Part shown: one piece after another, positions 7,349 to 16,648 of the stretch
Layout of the letters: each line of letters opens with the position of its first letter
Position numbering within the stretch: position 1 is the first letter of the stretch
DNA from: Pseudomonadota bacterium
Lineage (GTDB): Bacteria > Pseudomonadota > Alphaproteobacteria > Rhizobiales > Beijerinckiaceae
Reading direction: 5' to 3'
DNA: 17,266 nucleotides
NCBI GenBank assembly: GCA_023386115.1
Contig: JAEWKL010000040.1
Coordinates: 1-17,266, forward strand
Notes under the pieces: model-generated
The model's database searches: none
What the model saw: only the letters and a program-made list of their open reading frames with translations
What the model was told of the DNA's origin: nothing
Translations under genes and position numbers: made by a program

Positions 7349-7370
7349 TGCCCGGGGTCAAGCCCGGGCA
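7349..7370. repeat. Palindromic dispersed repeat of the CCCGGGCTTGACCCGGG type
   Basis: TGCCCGGG (7349-7356) and CCCGGGCA (7363-7370) form a perfect 8-bp stem around GTCAAG. Palindromes with CCCGGG arms and a TTGA/TCAA centre, often near CATGGATG as here (7333-7340), are widespread intergenic elements in Hyphomicrobiales genomes, from general knowledge. It overlaps the stop codon of the small membrane ORF and could serve as its terminator. Only this copy is present in the window. Confidence 0.6.
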
Positions 7371-7564
7371 GATGCCGTCCCCCTGGCGTAGCGCCAGGCC
7401 GCGACCGCGACCGCGAGGGCGAGGCAGATTTGAGCGAGGTTTCCCTCGCCGAGATGGGCATGGCCGAGATCGAGCCGCACGGCGAGACGCACGGCGAGGC
7501 CGGCGGCCCAGTAGCCGAGGCAGAAGGTCAGGGCGGCGAGGAGGAGCGCGACGAAGTCGTTCAT
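7358..7564 (-). CDS. Small membrane protein of unknown function
   Basis: This 68-aa frame starts at ATG 7564 and encodes two clear hydrophobic segments (about 4-28 and 44-60) separated by a short loop with RLDLGHAHLGEGN. I do not recognise it. Its composition looks like a genuine two-helix membrane protein rather than a GC shadow. However, there is no good ribosome-binding site upstream, and its stop codon lies in the loop of a dispersed palindrome, which weakens the case. It lies 85 nt after the glutathione S-transferase gene in the same direction, so it could be a downstream member of that transcript. Confidence 0.45.
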   Translation of the reverse strand: MNDFVALLLAALTFCLGYWAAGLAVRLAVRLDLGHAHLGEGNLAQICLALAVAVAAWRYARGTASARA

Positions 7565-7649
7565 CGGGAGTGACGATCTTGGGCGAGAAAACCCGCGGGC
7601 GAGGCGTCCGGCGCAGCAAGAGCCGCGCCAGATCACCGGGCTCCGGTTC

Positions 7650-8255
7650 TCATTCCGGCCGCGTCGCCTGCATCGACGGGCGCTCACCGAACCGCGCGTA
7701 CCAGGCCGCCGCCGCCGGGGCGCGCCCGCGCCATCCGAGATCGGGCAGGCGCAGGTCGAGGTAGCCCAAGGCGCAGCCATACGTGACGGTGGCGATATCG
7801 ACCCGCTCACCGAGGCCGGGCGCCGCCGCCTCGATCTGCGCCAGCGCATCGGCGATCTTCTCCCGCTGGCCGGCAACCCAGGCCGGCGAGCGCTCGCTCT
7901 CCTGCCGCACCCGGGTTTCGTAGACGCAGAGCAGGGCCGCATCGAGCAGGCCGTCGCCGGTCGATTGGGCGGCGAGCGCAGCCCAGCGCGCCGGACCGGG
8001 AGCCGGGAAGAAGCCACCCTGCCCGAGATGGTCGAGATACTCGCAGATCACCCGGCTGTCGGCGAGCATCGTGCCGTCGTCGAGGATCAGGGTCGGCACT
8101 TGCGCGAGCGGATTCTGCTCCCGGATGGTCGCATCGCGGTTGATCGGGTGCGCCGCGGCCGGAAGCAGGTCCAGACGCTCGAACAGCCCGAGCTCGTGGG
8201 CGACGACGAGCACCTTGCGGACGAAGGGCGAGGTCTTGGCGTAGAAGAGCTTCAT
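7650..8255 (-). CDS. Glutathione S-transferase family protein
   Basis: This 201-aa protein has a thioredoxin-fold N-terminal domain (1 to about 78) with Y5-A-K-T8-S9-P-F-V-R-K, where Ser9 is the probable glutathione-activating residue. The cis-Pro motif QVP54TL and the glutathione-contact motif ADS67RVICEYLD are present. An all-helical C-terminal domain follows from about 88 and includes the TVTYGCALGYLD helix. This is the bacterial GST type often annotated yibF-like; such enzymes conjugate or reduce electrophiles with glutathione in the cytosol. The specific substrate is unknown. ATG 8255 is preceded by AGGAGGA at good spacing. The 202 bp upstream (8256-8457) hold no gene and no promoter I can defend. 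Confidence 0.9.
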   Translation of the reverse strand: MKLFYAKTSPFVRKVLVVAHELGLFERLDLLPAAAHPINRDATIREQNPLAQVPTLILDDGTMLADSRVICEYLDHLGQGGFFPAPGPARWAALAAQSTGDGLLDAALLCVYETRVRQESERSPAWVAGQREKIADALAQIEAAAPGLGERVDIATVTYGCALGYLDLRLPDLGWRGRAPAAAAWYARFGERPSMQATRPE

Positions 8256-8457
8256 GGATGTCCTCCTGCTGTGTTGCTTGTCGTCGAGCGTTCTGCTGGC
8301 TCGTCTGACAAAGGTCGGATCCTCCGCGTCAGTTCGGGCTCCGCTGCGCGGTCCCGGAACGACACAGAGCGAACGAGAGAGGGAGATGAGAGGGGGTCAC
8401 TGCTCCCGGATCGCGAGGGGGTTTTTCGTCTGCGGTTCCGACCCCGGCTTGCGGTCG

Positions 8458-9651
8458 CTACCTTCCTGCCGGCGCCGCCGGCTTGGCGCCAGGCTTTGCC
8501 GGCGCCGGAGCACCCGCCGCCGAGGGCTTGGGCGGGGCCGGCGGGCGCGGGGTCTCGACGCTGAGACGGCGCACCGGCCAGCCGTCGCTCCAGCGCTCCA
8601 TGTCGATGAAGCGCGGGTTGCCCTTCAGGCTCGCGGCGCTCTGGCCCGAGAAGGCGGCAGCCGCCGCCATGTCGAAGGTCTTCCAGAAAGCGAGATAATC
8701 GAGGCTGTCGGTGCCGGCGCCGTTGATCTGCCCGACCAGGACGGTCTGCTCGCCGGTGAGGGTCATGTCGGCCGACCACTTGAACGGTGCCGGCTTCTGC
8801 TTCGGGTCGGGGGTCGGCAGCTTCAGCTGCGCGACGTCATAGGCCGGATTGGTGCCGGCGGGCGCCGCCAGGGTGGCGGAGAGGGCCGGGAAGCCGTGAT
8901 CGTCGGACAGGGCGCGGACCATCAGCTTGTGGTCGGTCGGCACGGCGCTCGCCTCCCGCATGACGCGCCGGGCGGCGATGTCGGCGGCGCGGGCGTCCCG
9001 GTCGCCGATCACCGTGACGATCAGCGTGGCGGGGTCGATCTCGTTGAGGTCGTGCAGGGCGATGCCCCGGGCCTTGTCGTCCCGGGCGATGCCACCCGGC
9101 ATGGCGCCGAAGATCAGCTGCGGCACAGGCAGGCCAGTCTCCTTGGCGTGGGCCGCGAGGTTCGCCGCCAGCGGCACGCCGGCGAGGTGGCCGATCAGCG
9201 CCAGCCGGCCCAGGTCGGGCTTGGCCTCCTGGTCGCCGGCGAGCTCCGCCAGGGCGTCCTTGACCAGTGTCGCGGCGGTGCCGCTCGCATCCACCGGCCG
9301 GGTGCGCCCCACCTCCTGGAACCGCGGGAACAGCACGAGATAACCGGAGCGCGCGAGATGCTCGATCCAGGCGCCGTAGGCCTGCGGGTTCACCGCGCCC
9401 CAGGCATGCAGCATCACCGCCACCGGCCGTCCCTCGGCCGGGGCTGCGCCGTTGCCGTAATAGGCGAGCGTCACCGCGCCGGCCCGGCCCAGAACACGCT
9501 TCACCACGCTGGCGGCGGCGTAGGCCTGGCCTCCCGGCCCCTCCTTCGGCTGGGCGGGCGGCGTGGCGGCCCCCGCGCCGGGCACGCTGCCGAGCACCGC
9601 GAGGGCGAGGGCGAGCGGAAGGGCGAGGCGGATGCGGGAGAGCGAGGGCAT
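8458..9651 (-). CDS. Exported alpha/beta-hydrolase-like protein lacking the serine nucleophile
   Basis: This 397-aa protein has a signal peptide (about 1-29, ending PGAGAA) and an alpha/beta-hydrolase-like core. The oxyanion strand region reads VAVMLHAWGAVNPQAYGAWIEHLARSGYLVLFPRF. The nucleophile elbow reads G154-H-L-A-G158 instead of GHSxG, and the codon is CTC, two changes from TCC or TCG. Candidate acid and base are D217 or D219 (VIGDRD) and H252 (SDDHGFPAL). A Pro/Ala/Lys-rich tail of about 35 residues ends the protein. The family is similar to dienelactone-hydrolase/PET-hydrolase-like secreted proteins. The Ser loss suggests a pseudoenzyme or different chemistry. ATG 9651 is preferred because it starts a clean signal peptide; the frame extends to GTG 9711 without a better ribosome site. 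Confidence 0.75.
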   Translation of the reverse strand: MPSLSRIRLALPLALALAVLGSVPGAGAATPPAQPKEGPGGQAYAAASVVKRVLGRAGAVTLAYYGNGAAPAEGRPVAVMLHAWGAVNPQAYGAWIEHLARSGYLVLFPRFQEVGRTRPVDASGTAATLVKDALAELAGDQEAKPDLGRLALIGHLAGVPLAANLAAHAKETGLPVPQLIFGAMPGGIARDDKARGIALHDLNEIDPATLIVTVIGDRDARAADIAARRVMREASAVPTDHKLMVRALSDDHGFPALSATLAAPAGTNPAYDVAQLKLPTPDPKQKPAPFKWSADMTLTGEQTVLVGQINGAGTDSLDYLAFWKTFDMAAAAAFSGQSAASLKGNPRFIDMERWSDGWPVRRLSVETPRPPAPPKPSAAGAPAPAKPGAKPAAPAGR

Positions 9652-9810
9652 GAGGCTGGGGGGCTGACGGCTCGGGACGCGCACCCCACACTGTTTCGCG
9701 CCCGCACTCAAGGCGTGATCGTGCCGGAGCGTTACCGTTCTGGGACTTGTCGCTTCCGCGGTACAGTTACGCCTTCGTCTCCGGGAGCAGAGAGGGTGTC
9801 AGGGCAGGAT

Positions 9811-10023
9811 CTAGCTCGCCCGCTCCGCCTCATCCCCCAGCACGGCGTGCAGCCGGCCGATCAGCATGTCGAGTTCCTGCGGTACCGGCTCGTCGGTCAC
9901 GTCGGTGTACATGGACCGTAAGTCCTGCCCGAGCTTGGCAAGCAGCAGCGCATCGGCGAGGGACGACGCGGTCGAGTGCGTCTGGCCGTAGCTCGCAGCG
10001 TGATTGCTCGGGATCAACTTCAT
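9811..10023 (-). CDS. nepR: NepR-family anti-sigma factor
   Basis: This 70-aa protein has the NepR core at residues 31-58: LGQDLRSMYTDVTDEPVPQ followed by an amphipathic helix ELDMLIGRLHAVL. This matches the family pattern G-x-x-L-R-x-M-Y-D-D-V-x-x-E-P-V-P. NepR binds and holds the ECF sigma factor EcfG; under stress the anti-anti-sigma PhyR sequesters NepR and frees EcfG. In most alphaproteobacteria nepR is beside phyR and ecfG. Here neither flanks it, since its neighbours are a hydrolase-like gene and an exported small protein, so it is probably a paralogue. The start is ATG 10023, with a weak ribosome site and a small imperfect hairpin just upstream. The N-terminal 20 residues are variable in this family. 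Confidence 0.8.
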   Translation of the reverse strand: MKLIPSNHAASYGQTHSTASSLADALLLAKLGQDLRSMYTDVTDEPVPQELDMLIGRLHAVLGDEAERAS

Positions 10024-10211
10024 GGCGCGATTACGGGAACAGGGGTCCCGGCTCCGTCAAGAAACAAGGGGTGGGGTCTGCGGCGCGGATCGGCGCCCAC
10101 GGGTCGATGACTTGCGGCTAATATCTTGCGCCGGACTGCCGGCTCGCGATGAACAACGCGCTTCCTGGGGGGCAGTTGCGCCCGATTTTCAGGCAGACAC
10201 CCGGAACGAAG

Positions 10212-10241
10212 GCGGCCCCGAGGGGATCCACTCGGGGCCGC
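10212..10241 (-). terminator. Perfect 11-bp hairpin terminator
   Basis: GCGGCCCCGAG (10212-10222) and CTCGGGGCCGC (10231-10241) pair perfectly around an 8-nt loop. It lies about 70 nt downstream of the exported small-protein gene on the minus strand. The remaining stretch 10024-10211 leads into nepR and contains no recognised gene; a GCAAC-N16-CGTT string at 10179-10155 (minus) is an EcfG-like near match with a -35 error. Confidence 0.65.
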
Positions 10242-10312
10242 TGCCGATCTCGTCGCGCTGTCCGGGAGTAAGACCACGTTAAGCCTGACCGCAGGCAGCG
10301 ATCCGGCAGGCC

Positions 10313-10987
10313 TTACATCGGCGGCGTCAGGCCGTCCTTGCCGACTGAGATGTTGCGCGCTTCGAGCCGGTCACCGTCCCGGACCGCCGAGGCGAAGACC
10401 TTGGCGCCCGGCACCAGCACCGCCCGGTCGGCCGGCTCCAGCATCACGATCGGCGTGCCCGGCGGCACGGCGACGGCCAGGCTCTGGCCTTTGTACGAGA
10501 CGGTGAGGGTGCGGCCGCCGCTCCCGCCGCTGGTGCCCGCGATGGTGCCGTTGGTCATGCTGGTCTCGACCTCGGGGGCCTTGACCGTGCCGTTGGTCAT
10601 GCTGGTCTCGACCGGGCCGCTGCCGGCGCCGTCGGGCAGCCGGTCCCATGGATAGTGGCCCTCTCCGGCGCCGCGCATCGCCTCAGGGAAGATCAGCACT
10701 TCGAGGGCGATGGGCGGATCGCCGGGCTTGGCCCCGGCCTTGGCGGCGGTGCCGATGAAGCTGCCGTCCTTGATCTGGTCGAGAGTCGCGGGCGCGAGCT
10801 GTGCCACCCGCGTGCCGGCGCCGAGCCGGATCGTCTCCGTCGCGCCGGCACGGGTGCGGATGGTGACGGCGTCGGCCTCGACGCGCTCGATCGTGCCGCG
10901 CAGGCGCTCGACCTGCGGCGCGGCGAAGGCGACGGCGCTCGCCGCGACGGTCAGTCCGGCGGCCGCGATCGTCCTGAGAATGGTCAT
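10313..10987 (-). CDS. Exported protein of unknown function with internal duplication
   Basis: This 224-aa protein has a signal peptide (1-23, ending AVAFA-AP) and no other membrane helix. The first part, LRGTIERVEADAVTIRTRAGATETIRL, and the last part, TLTVSYKGQSLAVAVPPGTPIVML to ARNISVGKDG, read like small beta-barrel strands, reminiscent of the metal-binding or OB-like periplasmic proteins common in this order. I cannot name a family with confidence. The middle contains VETSMTNGT twice, 14 residues apart, from a 42-nt-period duplication. The ATG start has CCGGAGA upstream at good spacing. The gene stands alone: a hairpin follows its stop and 128 nt lie upstream of it. A periplasmic location is the only firm inference. 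Confidence 0.6.
   Translation of the reverse strand: MTILRTIAAAGLTVAASAVAFAAPQVERLRGTIERVEADAVTIRTRAGATETIRLGAGTRVAQLAPATLDQIKDGSFIGTAAKAGAKPGDPPIALEVLIFPEAMRGAGEGHYPWDRLPDGAGSGPVETSMTNGTVKAPEVETSMTNGTIAGTSGGSGGRTLTVSYKGQSLAVAVPPGTPIVMLEPADRAVLVPGAKVFASAVRDGDRLEARNISVGKDGLTPPM
10545..10613 (-). repeat. Two exact 27-bp copies, 42-bp period, inside the exported protein gene
   Basis: The 27 nt at 10545-10571 recur exactly at 10587-10613, beginning GTGCCGTTGGTCATG. The period is 14 codons, so the frame is kept and the motif VETSMTNGT appears twice in the protein. Exact identity implies a recent duplication or strong constraint. Confidence 0.9.
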
Positions 10988-11115
10988 GGAATCTCCGGGG
11001 ACTCGGGCTCAGGAAGAGAGGGAGCCCCGGCTGTTATGGTTCGCCCCTTCGGTGCCGGCCATCATCTCGCGCACACGTGATCGGGTCGGCCCGTGACCGC
11101 GCGAGGCCTGCGGGC

Positions 11116-11424
11116 TCACGCATCCTCGTCCTCGTCCTCCGGCTCCAGGGTCGCCTTGACGGTGTCGAGCACCCGCCGGGCGAGATCGGAATCCGGGTCC
11201 TCGCGGGTCAGCGCGTCCTCCAGCATGGCGAGGAAGCCACCGAGCTGATGGCGGTAATGCTCGGAATCGACCCCGCGCAGGATGCCGGCGACGAAGCGCA
11301 CCGCCATCTGCAACGCCACCTGCTTGGCGGCGACATCCGATTGCGCCTCGGAGAGCCGGGCGATCATCTCGCCGTGGCGGGCCGAGAGCGTGGTCAGGCC
11401 GTTGATCTTGTCGTCCGGGCTCAT
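11116..11424 (-). CDS. Small acidic protein of unknown function downstream of acnA
   Basis: This 102-aa soluble protein is mostly helical. Residues 10-50 could form a coiled coil, and the C-terminus is strongly acidic (EPEDEDEDA). ATG 11424 is preceded by GGAGA at 8 nt. I do not recognise the family. It lies 143 nt after acnA in the same direction, but the acnA terminator hairpin stands between, so it probably has its own promoter or depends on read-through. A longer open frame that continues into acnA is a shadow. It has no Cys, signal or membrane segment. Confidence 0.65.
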   Translation of the reverse strand: MSPDDKINGLTTLSARHGEMIARLSEAQSDVAAKQVALQMAVRFVAGILRGVDSEHYRHQLGGFLAMLEDALTREDPDSDLARRVLDTVKATLEPEDEDEDA

Positions 11425-11444
11425 CGCGCGTCTCCCGAGAAGAG

Positions 11445-11478
11445 GACGGGGGCCCTTCCCGCCGGAAAGGCCCCCGTC
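11445..11478 (-). terminator. Intrinsic-type terminator of acnA
   Basis: GACGGGGGCC (11445-11454) pairs with GGCCCCCGTC (11469-11478), and TTCC/GGAA extends the stem inside with one mismatch around a CGCC loop. It lies 90 nt past the acnA stop and is followed on the minus strand by a pyrimidine-rich CTCTTCTC. It lies immediately before the small acidic gene. Confidence 0.7.
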
Positions 11479-11567
11479 GTGGTGGCGGTTCCCGTGGACC
11501 CTGTCACGGGCTCCCGGGTCGTCGGAACCTCTCCCTCCGGCGTCATCCGAGGGGAGAGGACCAATCC

Positions 11568-14267
<2,700 letters not shown>

Positions 14268-14635
14268 GGCGTGGTCCTCGCGAGGGGTTGTCGAACACGG
14301 CGCAGGCAGGACCTGCGCCACACTGAAGTGTTCGGCCGGATGCGCAGCGGGTTCGGCCCTGGCTGACGCAGGGAAGACCCGTATGCCGCCCGCCCTCGCC
14401 TGCCGGCGGGAATCGGACGGTGCGCGCGCCGCCCCGGGGGTGCCCGGACTGGGATGCGCGAAGGACGGTTTGGACGCCTCTGAAGGTCGCGCGGCGCAGC
14501 CGGGGATGCGTATAGAACACTTCGAAACTGGCCGCTACGGGTCTGGTGGCCGCGCAATCGCGCATTCTCGGCGGGGCGCGCATAGCGTAAACGCGGCCGT
14601 TGCCCGCCCCCGGAGATCCTCCGACCGGAGATCCC
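14268..14635. promoter_or_regulatory. acnA-ccmA divergent intergenic region
   Basis: This 368-bp region contains no gene I accept, although frames run through it. It should carry both promoters. Visible structure includes a perfect 8-bp hairpin (GGCGCAGG 14299-14306, CCTGCGCC 14312-14319) in the presumed acnA leader, about 30 nt before its start. TATACG on the minus strand near 14510 could be a -10 but lacks a matching -35. A triplicated CCGGAGATCC ahead of ccmA is listed separately. No iron-regulator box is obvious. Confidence 0.5.
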
Positions 14636-14648
14636 TTGCCGGAGATCC
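14610..14648 (+). repeat. Three copies of CCGGAGATCC across the ccmA start region
   Basis: CCGGAGATCC occurs at 14610-14619, 14625-14634 and 14639-14648, with 15- and 14-bp periods. Each copy contains GGAG, a ribosome-binding core. The second is correctly spaced for TTG 14636. The copies may create redundant ribosome sites or be a slippage product. Confidence 0.85.
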
Positions 14649-15316
14649 CCATCCTTGGACACCCGCCCTTGCGCCTGATCGCCGAGAACCTCGCCTGCCG
14701 GCGCTCCGGCCGCCGCGTCTTCGCCGGGCTCTCCTTCACCCTGGAGGCCGGCGAGGCACTGACCGTGACCGGCCGCAACGGTGCCGGCAAATCGTCGCTG
14801 CTCGCCATCCTCGCCGGGCGGCTGCGGCCGGAGGCCGGGCGGCTCGTCGCCGAGGGGGTGGGCGAGCGCTCCATCCCCGAATGCCTCCACGTCGTCGGCC
14901 ATCGCGATGGGCTCAAAGGGGCGCTCACGGCGCAAGAGAACCTCGTCTTCGCTCGCGACCTGCTCGGCGAGGCCGATCTCGACCCGCGCACCGCGCTCGC
15001 CCGCCTCGGCCTCGCCCATGCGGCGGGACTGCCGGTGGCCTACCTGTCGGCGGGGCAGCGCCGGCGGGTGGCGCTGGCCCGCCTCCTCGTCTGCCGCCGG
15101 CCGCTCTGGCTCCTCGACGAGCCGACCGCCGCCCTCGACGTGGCCTCGCAAGGGGCGCTCGCCGGGCTGATGCGGGAGCATCTGGCCGAGGGCGGCCTCG
15201 TCATCGCGGCGACCCACCAGGCGCTCGGCCTCGAGAATGCCCGCGACCTCCCGGTCGAGGCGTTCCGCACCGCCCGGTCCGACGTCGCGGCCGACCCCTT
15301 CGCGGAGGCGTTCTGA
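14636..15316 (+). CDS. ccmA: Cytochrome c biogenesis (heme exporter) ATP-binding protein CcmA
   Basis: This 226-aa ABC ATPase powers the CcmABCD system, which releases heme-loaded CcmE for c-type cytochrome maturation. All motifs are present: Walker A G46-R-N-G-A-G-K-S53, signature L137-S-A-G-Q141, Walker B L157-W-L-L-D161-E162-P and H-loop ATH194. The QENLVFARDLLG Q-loop region and the short length are typical of CcmA. The start is uncertain because no ATG is available: TTG 14636 is preferred (GGAG 5 nt upstream), with TTG 14600 and TTG 14669 as alternatives. The last base of the TGA stop is the first base of the ccmB ATG, so the two are translationally coupled. Confidence 0.92.
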   Translation: MPEIPILGHPPLRLIAENLACRRSGRRVFAGLSFTLEAGEALTVTGRNGAGKSSLLAILAGRLRPEAGRLVAEGVGERSIPECLHVVGHRDGLKGALTAQENLVFARDLLGEADLDPRTALARLGLAHAAGLPVAYLSAGQRRRVALARLLVCRRPLWLLDEPTAALDVASQGALAGLMREHLAEGGLVIAATHQALGLENARDLPVEAFRTARSDVAADPFAEAF

Positions 15317-15984
15317 TGGTCCGCGCCTTCCTGGCCGTGGTCGCCCGCGACCTGCGCCTCGCCGGCCGCATCGGCGGCTCCGGGGCCTTGTCCCTGGTGT
15401 TCTTCCTGATGATCGTCGCCCTGGTGCCGTTCGGCCTCGGGCCCGACCTCAACCTGCTCGCCCGGATCGGCCCCGGCATCCTGTGGATCGCCGCCGTGCT
15501 GGCGACGCTGATCGGCCTCGACCGCCTGTTTCAGGCCGACGAGGAGGATGGCTCCCTCGACCTCCTCACCGGCGCCCCCGCACCCCTGGAACTCCTGGTG
15601 CTGGCCAAGGTCGCGGCGCACTGGCTCACCACGGGCCTGCCGCTGGCGCTCGCCACCCCCCTGTTCGGGCTCCTCGTCGCCCTGAGCCCCGCCGGGATGG
15701 CGGCGACCAGCCTGACGCTCCTCGTCGGCACGCCCGCCTTGACGTTCATCGGGGCCGTCGGCGCGGCGCTGACCGCCTCGATCCGCCGCGGCGGCCTGAT
15801 CCTCGCCGTGGTGGTGCTGCCCCTGATGGTGCCGACCCTGATCTTCGGCGTCTCGGCGGCGGATGCGGCCGTCAGTGGCACGGTCCCGTTCACGACTCCG
15901 CTGGCGATCCTCGCCGCCCTCAGCCTCGTGGCGGGCGTGGTCGGCACGCTGGCGGCGGCGGCGGCTCTGCGGTGGGGTGAGTAG
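15316..15984 (+). CDS. ccmB: Heme exporter membrane permease CcmB
   Basis: This 222-aa protein has six predicted membrane helices and the CcmB signature features: an N-terminal FLAVVARDLRLAGR amphipathic segment, FQADEEDGSLDLLTGAPAPLELLVLAK in the cytoplasmic loop contacting CcmA, and VLPLMVPTLIFGVSAADAA near the C-terminus. It forms the membrane part of the CcmA2B2 complex. The ATG overlaps the ccmA stop by one base (TGATG). Usually ccmC and ccmD follow, but here a convergent response-regulator gene lies immediately downstream, so the rest of the system must be encoded elsewhere. Confidence 0.95.
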   Translation: MVRAFLAVVARDLRLAGRIGGSGALSLVFFLMIVALVPFGLGPDLNLLARIGPGILWIAAVLATLIGLDRLFQADEEDGSLDLLTGAPAPLELLVLAKVAAHWLTTGLPLALATPLFGLLVALSPAGMAATSLTLLVGTPALTFIGAVGAALTASIRRGGLILAVVVLPLMVPTLIFGVSAADAAVSGTVPFTTPLAILAALSLVAGVVGTLAAAAALRWGE

Positions 15985-16045
15985 GGCTTCGGTGGCCCGG
16001 GCGAGGGAGGCGGCCGGTGATCCGGCGCCCGCGCGGATGCGCCCG

Positions 16046-16426
16046 CTAGACCCGGCTCTCGCCCACCGGCTCGGTGCAGAGCGCGCCCAGCGCCTCGACC
16101 AGGCGGTCGGGATTGAGGGGTTTCCTCAGGATCGGCAGGTCCGGCCACATCAGCCGCATCGCGCGCGGCAGCACGCCGCCGGTGCAGATCAGGACCGGCA
16201 CGCCCTTGCCGATCAGGCACTCGGCCGTGGGCGTCGCCTCGCCGTCCGCGAGGTTGAGGTCGAGGATCGCGACATCGATCTCCTCCAGGTCGATCAGCGC
16301 CAGAGCCTCGCGGTTGGTGCGGGCCGGGCCCACGGCGTGGGCGTTCGAGCCGGTGACGATCTCGGTCAGCTCCAGGGCGACGAGCGCCTCGTCCTCGACG
16401 ATCAGCACCCGTCGTCCGTCCAGCAT
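16046..16426 (-). CDS. Single-domain response regulator (receiver only)
   Basis: This 126-aa protein consists of one CheY-like receiver domain with no output domain. The key residues are intact: acidic pair E11-D12 (VLIVEDE), phosphoacceptor D56 (AILDLNL), T82 (LICTGG) and K102 (LRKPLN). It is likely phosphorylated by a histidine kinase and acts by protein contact or as a phosphate sink, as is common in alphaproteobacteria, where such receivers are often partners of HWE/HisKA2 kinases. ATG 16426 has an excellent GGAGAT 6 nt upstream; the frame extends to 16513 but without a ribosome site. A CtrA box lies 111 bp upstream. No kinase gene is in the window. Confidence 0.9.
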   Translation of the reverse strand: MLDGRRVLIVEDEALVALELTEIVTGSNAHAVGPARTNREALALIDLEEIDVAILDLNLADGEATPTAECLIGKGVPVLICTGGVLPRAMRLMWPDLPILRKPLNPDRLVEALGALCTEPVGESRV

Positions 16427-16536
16427 CGTGATCTCCAAGGGTTCCGGGGCGGGCGAATCAGCGTCCGCTCCGGGTCGCGGGGCGAGAGTGTGTCGCTGGC
16501 TCCCCTCGGTCAATCACGCGAATGCGAGGATGACGC

Positions 16537-16551
16537 TTAAATGCTCCTTAA
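16537..16551. promoter_or_regulatory. CtrA-type binding site TTAA-N7-TTAA
   Basis: TTAA at 16537-16540 and TTAA at 16548-16551 are separated by exactly 7 nt, and the second is followed by CC (TTAACC), matching the CtrA consensus TTAA-N7-TTAAC. TTAA is very rare in this GC-rich window, so the exact spacing is notable. It lies between the divergent receiver gene (start 16426) and the coiled-coil gene (start 16649) and could regulate either or both. Confidence 0.65.
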
Positions 16552-16648
16552 CCATGACGACAGCATCGTCAGCCTGGCCGTGATCGGATGCGGCGCGCCC
16601 CGGCAGGGCGCGGTCCGGTCGGCCGGCACGAGGCGCGGAGAGGCACCG

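Noticed and set aside
10037..10060. GGAAC near 10036 on the plus strand as a stress promoter
   Set aside because: The nearest CGT follows after only 14 nt, outside the 16-17 spacing, and it points away from nepR.
10155..10179. EcfG-like promoter upstream of nepR (minus strand GCAAC-N16-CGTT)
   Set aside because: The second base of the highly conserved GGAAC is wrong and the implied leader is over 120 nt; not strong enough to call.
14268..14599. An additional gene in the acnA-ccmA intergenic region
   Set aside because: Frames here are extensions of neighbouring ones with no ribosome site or protein-like composition.
16013..16026. Terminator between ccmB and the receiver gene (GCCGG TGAT CCGGC)
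   Set aside because: Only a 5-bp stem with imperfect extension and no T-tract; too weak in a sequence this GC-rich.
16541..16648. N-terminal extension of the coiled-coil protein from ATG 16541
   Set aside because: That ATG lies inside the CtrA box with no ribosome site; ATG 16649 has GGAGAGG at proper spacing.
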